Shown here one piece after another: positions 43,133 to 51,234 of a stretch of DNA of 64,000 nucleotides. Numbering within the stretch: position 1 is the stretch's first letter; every line of letters starts with the position of its first letter. The position numbers and the translations under genes were made by a program. This DNA comes from WHSW01 sp963705955. GTDB lineage: Bacteria > Actinomycetota > Thermoleophilia > Solirubrobacterales > 70-9. Under the pieces are notes generated by a model that was not told the origin of the DNA, ran no database searches, and saw only the letters and a list, made by a program, of their open reading frames with translations. Where the stretch lies: the NCBI GenBank assembly GCA_963705955.1, contig CAVPLH010000006.1:1302001-1366000 (forward strand), read 5' to 3'.

Positions 43133-43803
43133 GCCTTCCGTTGGCCTCGTCGCAGACGATTTTGCGGCGCGACCGGGAAGCGCGTCGCAAGGTGCCGGTA
43201 AGGGCGTGGACAATTCTCGGCGGCCCGAAGGTGCAAAGCCGGCACAGGTTCGGCGCACTTTCGTTGCAGGTTGGACTTGTTTGGGCGCCACGAGGCGGAG
43301 GAGCCTGGGCACGCGGCGACTGGCAGGCTGGGCGGCTGGTGTGCGCCGCAACTACGTCCGCGGGAGAGTGGGGCACCCCGAAGTCGAAGCGATCGAGCAG
43401 GGCCGTGCCGATGGTCGATCGCTTGGGCCAGGACCTCGAGCGCCACTTCGGCGAGTCGGCCGACAAACTGATCCTTGAATACGGACTTCCGGCGAGGTGA
43501 TCTGCGCCGATCTCCGGCCTCTTTAGAACACGAGCCTGAGTTCGGGTTGGCCCGGGACCGGTCTGCGTGTCGAGCGCGGCGCCCCTCGCGCCTCGGGCGC
43601 GCCTATTCGCGAGGGGTTTGTGCAAACACGCTCCGCGAGAAGGAGCACCTTCCGGTCCCGGCTCACCCCACGGAGACGGTGCTTGCCCGGGCCGGCGATG
43701 CCAGGGGCCTATTTCGGGGCCCAAAATGAGCGAAACCGAGGACACCTCAGAGGAGCTCAAAGCGCATCAGCAAGCGGGATCGGACCCTGGCCGATCTCGC
43801 TCT
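43133..43803. other. Gene-free stretch holding a diverged repeat copy
   Basis: No supported gene in about 670 bases. The second copy of the repeat described at 41066 lies at 43510-43645. Open frames here have no start signals. Confidence 0.4.
43510..43645. repeat. Diverged about 150-base repeat, copy 2
   Basis: Matches 41066-41215 at both edges, with several small insertions and changes between. The two copies flank the tRNA-Met and tRNA-Arg fragments and the formate dehydrogenase pieces. This copy is followed about 160 bases later by another tRNA-Met fragment. Confidence 0.5.
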
Positions 43804-43851
43804 CACGGGCTCATAACCCGGAGTGTCGTGGGTTCAAATCCCACCACCTAT
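43804..43851 (+). tRNA. tRNA-Met (CAT) 3' fragment
   Basis: The anticodon arm CGGGCTCATAACCCG, a variable loop with one extra base, and the T-arm GTGGGTTCAAATCCCAC are present; the D-arm and 5' acceptor are not. It resembles the fragment at 42042, so two tRNA-Met scars lie 1.8 kb apart. Confidence 0.68.
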
Positions 43852-43997
43852 CGGATCTCGCCACCACGCATGGCAGTCGGCGGGACGCTGCTCCATCTCG
43901 CGCATTGCGGTAGCGCGCCGCGCGGTAACGGACACTCTTGCTCATCGGCCAAAGCGGTGGTGCGCCTGCGTGTCGATCCAGGCAAACTCGTAGGACT

Positions 43998-44423
43998 GTG
44001 ACCTCCGGCAAGAACACGATCGGCGAACGACTGGTGACCCGCCTGCACGAGGCGATGAACGCCCACGACGTCGAAGCGTTCGTCGCCTGCTTCGCGGAGG
44101 ACTACGACAGCGTGCAGCCCGCCCACCCGGACCGGGCATTTCGCGGGCGCGAGCAGGTCCGCGCGAACTGGTCGGCGGTGTTCAGCGGGGTGCCCGACTT
44201 CCGCGCCGAACTCATCCGTTTTACCTCCGTAGGCGATACGACCTGGTCCGAGTGGCGTTGGGAGGGGACGCAGACAGACGGCGGGCGACTCGACATGGCG
44301 GGCGTGATCCTGTTCGGCATAGGCGATGACAGCGTCGCCTGGGCGCGTCTCTACATCGAGCCGGTCGAGGAGGCGGGCGCCGGCATCGACACCGCGGTGC
44401 GCGACATGACGGCCGAGCAGTGA
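43998..44423 (+). CDS. SnoaL-like (NTF2-fold) protein
   Basis: A 141-residue protein from GTG 43998: IGERLVTRLHEAMNAHDVEA, FVACFAEDYDSVQPAHPDRA, FRGREQVRANWSAVFSGVPD, FRAELIRFTSVGDTTWSEWR and WARLYIEPVEE. These are the classic helix-barrel elements of SnoaL-like polyketide-cyclase-fold proteins. The start is in good agreement with family length. It lies just downstream of a tRNA-Met scar and is not clearly in an operon. Confidence 0.8.
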   Translation: MTSGKNTIGERLVTRLHEAMNAHDVEAFVACFAEDYDSVQPAHPDRAFRGREQVRANWSAVFSGVPDFRAELIRFTSVGDTTWSEWRWEGTQTDGGRLDMAGVILFGIGDDSVAWARLYIEPVEEAGAGIDTAVRDMTAEQ

Positions 44424-44515
44424 TCGCGGCGCCGGCGGCGCTCCTCGTCGCGCAAAGCGCTAGTGAACGGAGGCATCCGTTCGGTGCGCGCTTTGGTGTG
44501 AGATAGATTGCCTTC

Positions 44516-44971
44516 ATGCCGGTGCCCGAAACGCACGAAGGCGACCATCCGGAGCCGTCGAAGCGCAACTATCTACTGAAGGCAGATGGTTCCGGCACCG
44601 GGACCACCGACAATCCAGCTCAAGGTGCGATCGGAGTCGCCCTCAGGGACCCCGATGGTCTCCTAATTGAGGAGATCTCCAAACCGATCGGACCCGCCAT
44701 CAACACCGTTGCGGAATATCGGGCTCTCATCGAAGGACTCAAGCTCGCCCGCAGTCGCGGAATCCAACGCATCCGGGTGTTCCTTGACTCGGAGCTCGTG
44801 GTCGACCAGGTAAACGGCCACGCGAAGGTTGGCAAGGAGCACATCAGACCCCTGCACGCGGAAGCGTGCTCCCTGCTCCAGGATTTTCCCAACCACAGGC
44901 TTTCGTGGATTCCGCGAAAATGGAATGCCGAAGCGGACGCACTTGCAACCAAAGCGCTTCCTCATGGCTGA
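44516..44971 (+). CDS. Ribonuclease HI family protein
   Basis: A 151-residue RNase H-fold protein. The acidic residues line up as in RNase HI: the first Asp in LKADGSGTG (about residue 24), Glu in TVAEYRALIEGLKLA, Asp in IRVFLDSELVVDQVNG, and the last Asp in KWNAEADALATKAL. The N-terminal 20 residues are an acidic extension. It would cut RNA in RNA-DNA hybrids. It stands alone inside the tRNA-Pro-bounded region, and such single-domain RNase HI proteins are frequent on mobile DNA. Confidence 0.85.
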   Translation: MPVPETHEGDHPEPSKRNYLLKADGSGTGTTDNPAQGAIGVALRDPDGLLIEEISKPIGPAINTVAEYRALIEGLKLARSRGIQRIRVFLDSELVVDQVNGHAKVGKEHIRPLHAEACSLLQDFPNHRLSWIPRKWNAEADALATKALPHG

Positions 44972-45394
44972 GCGCAGCGGTGCACACAGGCCTGAACCGT
45001 GGTCTTGACTTCCGCTTCCGCGTGAGAGCGGCAGCGGCAGCCCACGATCAGGCGGTCAGCCGCGCCCGCTCAACTATCCGTGGGTGGTAGCGAGAGACGA
45101 ATCGGGCCCCCGCTATGTCTGTCGGTACCACGCTCGAGCCCTCCATCTGGAGGGCTTTTCCGGGAGTCGGGTAGCCCTTAGTGCTATCCGTAACATGGAT
45201 CACGCCCAAGTCAAGGGCCCGTAAGCGGATGTGCGGGCGGGATCCGGGATCGCCAAGCTCCCGGCCGGGCATTGACATCGCAGGCTTTCGTGAGAGGATT
45301 CCGAGTCAGGCGAGAGCCGCTCCCCGCAACCGAGAGCAGCCCCAGCCGTGTGTGGGGGATGACAATCCAGCTTTGGCGTGGACCGGAGGAGCGG
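44972..45394. other. Gene-free stretch with repeat and terminator
   Basis: No supported gene. About 50 bases (45063-45112) resemble 47373-47425, and GGTACCA follows in both places. A terminator lies at 45137. Motif CGTGAGAGCGGCAGC near 45022 recurs at 41877. Confidence 0.4.
45137..45159 (+). terminator. Rho-independent-type terminator
   Basis: AGCCCTCC and GGAGGGCT form an 8-base-pair stem with an ATCT loop, directly followed by TTTT (shared with the stem edge). Confidence 0.7.
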
Positions 45395-47038
45395 ATGAGC
45401 AGAGCAAGCAGGATCTCGATCGTGCTCGTGGTGGTCGCGAGCGCGATGGCATTTGGGACGGCCCTCGCCGGGGCCGACACGACGACGCCTCGGTGGGTGC
45501 AGCACGTCAGGTCCTATCCCGGCGGGATCTCGGGCGGAGTGCGCGCCTATGACGACGGCGGAGTGCGCGGCGCCCAGGCGGGGTTGACCTCGACGCCGGT
45601 ATCCCCGTCGGATTTCGCGGCCACGGCGACGCTCAACAACCGCAAGGTCAACGACATGGACTCGAGCCCGCCGGTCCCCCAGAACGAGACCCAGGTCGTC
45701 TACAACCCATTCGACAACATGAACGCGGTCGCGGCGGCGAACGACTACGTGAACGGCGGCTCGCAGATCTACACGACGACTGACGGGGGGCAGCACTGGA
45801 GCTCTCAGTTCCGCTCCTCGCGGGTGCTGGAGACGGGCGACTTCTGCGGCGGGGGTGGCGATCCGGCGCTCACCTACAGCGTCAGAGACCACGCTTTCTA
45901 TTTCGCCCAACTGTGCTTCTCGCGATTCCACCCCGAGTCCGAGGTCGAGGTGATCCGGTCGCTCGACGGCGGCAAGACCTGGGGCCCATCGCGGTTCGGC
46001 TCCTACCCGGCCTCGAACTTCGACGCCGGGCTGGGGGACTTCAACCCGGCGCTGTTCTACGACAAGGAGCAGATCGCGGTCGACAACAATCCGTCGAGCC
46101 CGTTCTACGGACGCCTCTACGTCACCTACATCAAGTTCCACATGAAGCCGAACGGGTTCAGCGACTACTGCCCGGTCCAGGTCGCCTACACCGACGACGT
46201 CGATCCGAACGGCGACCAGAATCTCACCGACGCGGTCTGGACCCAGCGCTCCGTGGTCCCGGACGACCCCGGGGGCGACGGCGTCGGGGCGTCGGCCAAC
46301 CAGGGGGCCCAGCCGGTGATCGACGAGCGCGGCGCGGTCAACATCTCCTACATGAGCGAGGAGTGCAACACGTCGCTCGATCACAAGATCCTCTTCCGGC
46401 GTTCGAACAACGGCGGCGCCAGCTTCGGCGGTCAGCACAGGATCGACAACCCCGGTCAGTGGGAGGACAACCCGAATCCCGACGACCTGCTGCCCGATAA
46501 GAGGGCCAGGATGCCGGCGTCCACGTCGGCGCCGGTGGTCTTCAACCCCGTCGACGGGTCCCTCAACTACATCGTGCAGAACAACATCAACCGCGCCGTC
46601 TCGGGCGCGGACATCTCGTACGCGAAGTCGATGGACCGCGGCAAGACCTGGTCGGACATGGTGACCGTGAGCGTCGACGGGTCCGGCGAGCCGGCGCCGA
46701 ACGACCAGTTCCTGCCCTGGATGGATGTCGATCCCGAGGGCAACCTGCACGCGATCTGGTTCGACAACCGAAACGACCCCGCCAACCGGCGGATCGAGAC
46801 CTTCCAGGGTGACTCCACTGACCGCGGGGAGAGCTGGCAGAACGTCGACATCAGCACAGCGTCGTGGAATCCGAACAGATCGTTCTTCGACTCCGGTGCG
46901 TTCATCGGCGACTACAACGGCATCGCCTCAGGGCAGGGAGTGATCTACCCGATCTGGACCGACGGCCGGGCGAGCCCGGGGCCTCCGAACGGTCAGACCG
47001 ACATCTGGACCAACATCGAGCTGAATACATTCCCGTAG
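45395..47038 (+). CDS. Secreted BNR/sialidase-like beta-propeller protein
   Basis: A 547-residue exported protein from ATG 45395 behind GGAGG. The signal peptide is ISIVLVVVASAMAFGTALAG. Asp-box-like repeats mark a sialidase-type propeller: TTDGGQHWSS, SLDGGKTWGP, SNNGGASFGG, SMDRGKTWSD, STDRGESWQN. The GNLHAIWFDNRNDP strand near the end is also typical. The catalytic residues of true sialidases (Arg triad, Tyr/Glu) are not evident, so glycoside hydrolysis is unproven. It stands alone. Confidence 0.82.
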   Translation: MSRASRISIVLVVVASAMAFGTALAGADTTTPRWVQHVRSYPGGISGGVRAYDDGGVRGAQAGLTSTPVSPSDFAATATLNNRKVNDMDSSPPVPQNETQVVYNPFDNMNAVAAANDYVNGGSQIYTTTDGGQHWSSQFRSSRVLETGDFCGGGGDPALTYSVRDHAFYFAQLCFSRFHPESEVEVIRSLDGGKTWGPSRFGSYPASNFDAGLGDFNPALFYDKEQIAVDNNPSSPFYGRLYVTYIKFHMKPNGFSDYCPVQVAYTDDVDPNGDQNLTDAVWTQRSVVPDDPGGDGVGASANQGAQPVIDERGAVNISYMSEECNTSLDHKILFRRSNNGGASFGGQHRIDNPGQWEDNPNPDDLLPDKRARMPASTSAPVVFNPVDGSLNYIVQNNINRAVSGADISYAKSMDRGKTWSDMVTVSVDGSGEPAPNDQFLPWMDVDPEGNLHAIWFDNRNDPANRRIETFQGDSTDRGESWQNVDISTASWNPNRSFFDSGAFIGDYNGIASGQGVIYPIWTDGRASPGPPNGQTDIWTNIELNTFP

Positions 47039-47452
47039 CGGAGCCCTGGCTCTCGAGCGGGCCGAACGGGGTGGCAAACCGGGCCACGCCGTCGACCGCT
47101 TGCCCGACTGGCAACGCTGACCGTAGTTTCCCGCGGACTGCTCGACAAAGTTAAAAATCGAGGTTTTGGTCGAGTGCAAACGGTGGAGGGTCACGCCGAA
47201 TCCGGATAGGCCATGTCGCGGGGGCGTCGCGGCGTTTTGGAGAAGACCCATGTGGACCAGCCTGGCCGGCTCCGCATTGCTTGATGTGCCAGGGTTGATT
47301 GGCTCCGCGTCTACTGGACCAGCGGTCGGGGTCGCCCGCGCGGACTTCGATGCTCTAACTTCAACGATGTCTTCGCCCCCGCCCGACTCGACGATCCGTG
47401 CGTCGTGCCGGGCAACGAATCGGGGCCCCCCGATCTGAACGTGCGACGGTCG
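47039..47452. other. Gene-free stretch before the tRNA-Pro fragment
   Basis: No supported gene. A segment at 47373-47425 resembles 45063-45112. Minus-strand frames in both copies read RFV.R....RIVE, which could be a trace of a shared coding end, but no domain is recognisable. Confidence 0.4.
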
Positions 47453-47470
47453 TGGTACCACTTTGGTACC
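47453..47470. repeat. TGGTACC repeat pair (arm-site-like)
   Basis: TGGTACC at 47453-47459 and 47464-47470, a period of 11 bases, 91 bases before the tRNA-Pro fragment. It mirrors the pair at 35295-35313 inside the other end of the bracketed region. Confidence 0.55.
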
Positions 47471-47560
47471 GACTGCTACGTCCGATGCGTCCAGAGCGTC
47501 CAGGCCCGTGGACGATGGGGACGCGGGGACGCTCCGGGACGCATCTACACCAGCTGCCTG

Positions 47561-47606
47561 CCGGTTTGGGGCCGGAAGGTCGCTGGTTCAAATCCAGTCA
47601 CCCCGA
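47561..47606 (+). tRNA. tRNA-Pro (TGG) 3' fragment, attachment-site copy
   Basis: Forty-six bases from CCGGTTTGGGG to CAGTCACCCCGA are identical to 35175-35220, the anticodon arm to discriminator of the intact tRNA-Pro. The 5' half is absent. Direct repeat of a tRNA 3' end at this distance (12.4 kb) is the usual mark of attL/attR. The stretch 47607-47767 holds nothing else. Confidence 0.85.
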
Positions 47607-47767
47607 TTTCCCGAGGAGCGGCTTTTGAGCGCGAGAGCGAGCACCGGTGAACGTTGACCCCGGAGGGCAAATTCGCCGTCGAGGAGACACCGCTAGCTCG
47701 CCCCCTGAGATAGCGTCCCGTCGAGTGCTTCAGCGAGGCGTGACGCAGGACTCTTTGGCGACCTGAG

Positions 47768-49510
47768 GTGAGCGAACAGCACCCAGCCCGTCGCCCGTTG
47801 GTCATCGCCGGCGCGGCAACCGCCGCACTGGTGGTCGTGACGGTGCTGGCGGTCGTCGGCGTGGTCCTCTCCCGCATCCACGAGATCTCCGGAGTGCGGG
47901 GCGGAAATCTCAAAGTGCTTGCGATCAATCCGATCGGGGAGCTCGATCCGGCCCGGGTCGTCACGCCGTTCGGCATCTCGTTGCTATCCGACACCCTTCG
48001 TACGCCGTATGCATTCGAGCCGGGGCGGGGGATCGTCCCCGACCTCGCGCTCGGCCCGCCTCAGATCTCGGACGACAGCACGCAGATCGAGCTCACCCTG
48101 CGTCCCGACGTTCGCTTCGCTCCGCCGGTTGACCGGGAGGTCACCTCAGACGATGTCGCCTACGCGATCGAGCGAGGGTTCCTGCCGAGCGTCGACTCCC
48201 GGATCGCGACCATCTACTTCCGTTCGATTCGCGGGGTCGAGGCGTTCCGAGACGGGCAGGCGGACACCATCTCCGGCCTGCAGACGCCCGACGACGACAC
48301 CCTCGTGATCGAGCTCGAACGACCCGTCGCTCGGTCGGTCGCGCAGGCTCTCACGCTGACGCTCGCGGCGCCGGTCCCGCGCGAGTACGCCGCCCGATAC
48401 GACCAGCGACCGACCTCGACCTACGGCCGCCACCTGATCGCCACCGGGCCGTATCGATTCGATCCGGATGCCGGCGGGCAGCTGCCCGGGCCCGACGCTC
48501 GTTCGCTCGACCTCGTTCGCAACCCCGCCTGGGACCCCGAGACCGACTTCCGACCGGCATTCCTGGACTCGATCTCGGTCGTGCCGGCGATCGACGAGGA
48601 CCGCGCCGGCGAGCAGGTGCTGAACGGCCACGACTCCGTGTCAGGTGATTTTTCCGCCAGCCGCCACGTGCTCGAGACCGCCAAGCCGAGGCTCGGCGAT
48701 CAGATTCGGCTCACCCAATCGAGCGCCACCGCCTACGTGTCCCTCAATACCGAGGTGCCCCCGCTCGACGACGTGCTCGTACGCCGGGCGGTCACCGCGG
48801 CCTTCGACCAGGCGGGCGCCCGTGCCGCCGTCGGCGGGGCGGTGGTGGGTCGGATTCCGACCCACTGGATTCCACCTGGCCTGCCCGGCTTCGAGGAGGC
48901 CGGGGGGGATGCGGGCCCGGGATTCGACTTCCTTTCCGATCCCGACGGCAACCTGGCGCTCGCGCGCGACTACATGCGCCAGGCCGGCTATCCCACGGGT
49001 CGCTACGACGGCAACGCGTCGCTCGAGGCGGTCGGCTTCGACCACCCCTATGCGCGGGAGCTCGCCGGCTCCGTACAGCGGGCGTTCAACAGCCTCGGAA
49101 TCGAGATCGAGGTGAGGTTGCTCGACCTGAAGCGGACCGATCAGCTGTGCACCACGCGAGCGACCACCCCGGCGGTCTGCCTGAACGGTTACTGGCTGAA
49201 TGACTTCGATGACGCCGAGAGCATGCTGCCGCCGCTGTTCTCGGGCGCCGTCATCCGCGATCGCGACAACACGAATGCGTCTCTGCTCGACGACCCGAGC
49301 GCGAATCTTGCGATGGAGGACGCGAACGTGACGACCGGCGCCGCGGACCGCGCGGAGGCGTGGGCCGAGGCGGATCGGGTGATCACGGGCCTCGCGCCGG
49401 CGATACCGATCGTCTGGTATCGCTATCCGCTGCTGCGCTCGGACGACGTCAAGGGGATCGTCGACGAGTCACTGGCCGAGTGGGATCTCTCCTTCACGTC
49501 GCTGCGATGA
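47768..49510 (+). CDS. Peptide/nickel-type ABC substrate-binding protein (SBP_bac_5), membrane-anchored
   Basis: A 580-residue protein from GTG 47768. Residues 10-35 are a transmembrane anchor (VIAGAATAALVVVTVLAVVG) with no lipobox cysteine. The rest matches family-5 solute-binding proteins of the DppA/OppA type: LTLRPDVRFAPPV, VTSDDVAYAIERGF, ATGPYRFDPDAGG, LVRNPAWDPETDFRPAFLDS, VRRAVTAAFDQAGARAAVGG, and PAIPIVWYRYPLL. It overlaps the next gene by ATGA. A binding protein coupled to an exporter rather than to permeases is unusual. Confidence 0.88.
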   Translation: MSEQHPARRPLVIAGAATAALVVVTVLAVVGVVLSRIHEISGVRGGNLKVLAINPIGELDPARVVTPFGISLLSDTLRTPYAFEPGRGIVPDLALGPPQISDDSTQIELTLRPDVRFAPPVDREVTSDDVAYAIERGFLPSVDSRIATIYFRSIRGVEAFRDGQADTISGLQTPDDDTLVIELERPVARSVAQALTLTLAAPVPREYAARYDQRPTSTYGRHLIATGPYRFDPDAGGQLPGPDARSLDLVRNPAWDPETDFRPAFLDSISVVPAIDEDRAGEQVLNGHDSVSGDFSASRHVLETAKPRLGDQIRLTQSSATAYVSLNTEVPPLDDVLVRRAVTAAFDQAGARAAVGGAVVGRIPTHWIPPGLPGFEEAGGDAGPGFDFLSDPDGNLALARDYMRQAGYPTGRYDGNASLEAVGFDHPYARELAGSVQRAFNSLGIEIEVRLLDLKRTDQLCTTRATTPAVCLNGYWLNDFDDAESMLPPLFSGAVIRDRDNTNASLLDDPSANLAMEDANVTTGAADRAEAWAEADRVITGLAPAIPIVWYRYPLLRSDDVKGIVDESLAEWDLSFTSLR

Positions 49511-51234
49511 GCAACTCCCCGCCGAAAACCCCCCTCAGGCTCCTGATCTGGGCCCTTCGTCCCCATCGGCGCCGGGTTGCGGCGCTGGCGGCCATCCAGG
49601 TCCTACTCGTACTCGGGACGATCGCGATGCCACTGCTGATCGGGCTAGCCGTGGATCAGATCACGCTCGGACGAACGGACGCGGTGCTGGTGACAGCCGC
49701 CGTGATCGCGCTTCTGGGCTGCGTGCTCGCCGCCCTGAAGGCCCTCCAGGGCGTGGTCGCCGGGCGGGTTTCGCTGACGGTCGAGCGGGAGCTGCGAAAT
49801 CGCATCTACGCGCACCTGATGGCGATCGAGCCACGGATAGCGCACCAGCGGAACACGGGCGAGTTGGTGAGTCTCGTGACCTCGGACCTGCTCCCGATCT
49901 CGAACTTCCTCGGCATCCAGCTCTCACGCCTGATGGGGTCGGGGATGATCGTCGTGCTGTCGGCGACCGTGATGTTCATCCTCCAGCCGACGCTGGCGGC
50001 GCTCGCCCTGATCCCGGTCCCGCTGGCGGTGATCGCGACCTTCCGCTTCCGAACCAGCGTTGGTCCGATGATGGCGAACCTCCGGCAGCGAATGGCGGAG
50101 GCAACCGGTGTCGTTTCCGAGACGATCACCGGCGTCGCCGCGATCCGCGCCGACGCTCGTGAGGAGCACGAGCTCAACCGGTTCGACGAGGCGAGCCGGC
50201 TGGTCCTGGAGGAGGCGCTGCGGACCAACCGCAAGCTTGCGCTCTTCGGCCCGGCGGTCGTGATCCTTCCCAGCCTGGGCTCGGCGGTGGTGGTGATCGT
50301 GGGCGGGCTGCTGGCGATCCGCGGCGACATCTCGGTGGTCACCTTCGCCGTCTTCTACACGTACCTGGTCATGCTCGTGCCCTCGATTCAGACGCTGGGC
50401 AGGGTGCTGGGCCAGGGGCAGCTCGCGATCACCTGCGCGAAGCGCGTGGCCGATGCGCTCGCGCAGCCGCTGCAGACGAGCGCCGAGGACGAGGAGCTGC
50501 TGCCCGGTCCGGGCGCCGTTGACCTGCAGGGCGTCAGCGTCGTGTCGCCGGACGGCCGAACCGTGGTCGAGGATGTGGACCTGCGCGTCCCGGCCGGTGG
50601 GAGCGTGGCCGTCGTCGGGACCACGGGGTCGGGCAAGTCGGTGCTGCTGGCGCTGGTGAACCGGCTCGCCGACGCCGCCGAGGGCGAGGTGCTGATCGGG
50701 GGGAACTCGGTTGATCACTTCAGGCTCTCCTCGCTCCGCAAGGGAGTCGCCAAAGCGGGAGCGGACGAGTTCCTGTTCGCGGGAACGATCGCCGAGAACA
50801 TCGCCTTCGCCCGCCCCGATGCGACCGCCGAGGAGATCGAGTCCGCGGCCCGCCGAGCCCAGGCCCACGAGTTCATCAGCGAGCAGCCGCAGGGGTACGA
50901 CACGGTGATCGGCGACCGTGGCGCCGGGCTCTCGGGGGGGCAGCGACAGCGGGTCGCCCTGGCGCGTGCCCTGCTCACCGAGCCGTCGGTGCTGCTGCTT
51001 GACAACGCCACCGGAGCGCTCGACGCATTAACCGAGGCTGCCGCGATCGAGCGCCTCCACGCGCCGGGCGACGAGCATCTGCCGACAAGGATCATGGTCG
51101 GCTACCGGCCGGTGCTGCTGAGCAAGGCCGACCAGGTGATCGTGCTGGACGCCGGCCGGGTGATCGCGCGCGGTACCCACGCCGAGCTGCTGGAGTCGAG
51201 CGATCACTACCGCAAGCTGGTCGGTGCGCGATGA
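49507..51234 (+). CDS. ABC exporter half-transporter with degenerate ATPase site
   Basis: A 575-residue type-IV ABC exporter subunit: six TM helices in residues 1-320 (AIQVLLVLGTIAMPLLIGLA, MIVVLSATVMFILQPTLAAL), then an ATPase domain with Walker A GTTGSGKS and signature LSGGQRQR. Walker B reads LLLDNATGALD with Asn in place of the catalytic Glu, and the H-loop reads GYRPVL with Tyr instead of His. It is therefore the degenerate half of a heterodimer, the partner being the next gene. Start and stop overlap both neighbours (ATGA). Confidence 0.92.
   Translation: MSNSPPKTPLRLLIWALRPHRRRVAALAAIQVLLVLGTIAMPLLIGLAVDQITLGRTDAVLVTAAVIALLGCVLAALKALQGVVAGRVSLTVERELRNRIYAHLMAIEPRIAHQRNTGELVSLVTSDLLPISNFLGIQLSRLMGSGMIVVLSATVMFILQPTLAALALIPVPLAVIATFRFRTSVGPMMANLRQRMAEATGVVSETITGVAAIRADAREEHELNRFDEASRLVLEEALRTNRKLALFGPAVVILPSLGSAVVVIVGGLLAIRGDISVVTFAVFYTYLVMLVPSIQTLGRVLGQGQLAITCAKRVADALAQPLQTSAEDEELLPGPGAVDLQGVSVVSPDGRTVVEDVDLRVPAGGSVAVVGTTGSGKSVLLALVNRLADAAEGEVLIGGNSVDHFRLSSLRKGVAKAGADEFLFAGTIAENIAFARPDATAEEIESAARRAQAHEFISEQPQGYDTVIGDRGAGLSGGQRQRVALARALLTEPSVLLLDNATGALDALTEAAAIERLHAPGDEHLPTRIMVGYRPVLLSKADQVIVLDAGRVIARGTHAELLESSDHYRKLVGAR

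Noticed and set aside
46928..47461. 177-residue minus-strand ORF
   Set aside because: It overlaps the end of the BNR gene, has no start signal and looks random apart from a short RFVARH string shared with another repeat copy.
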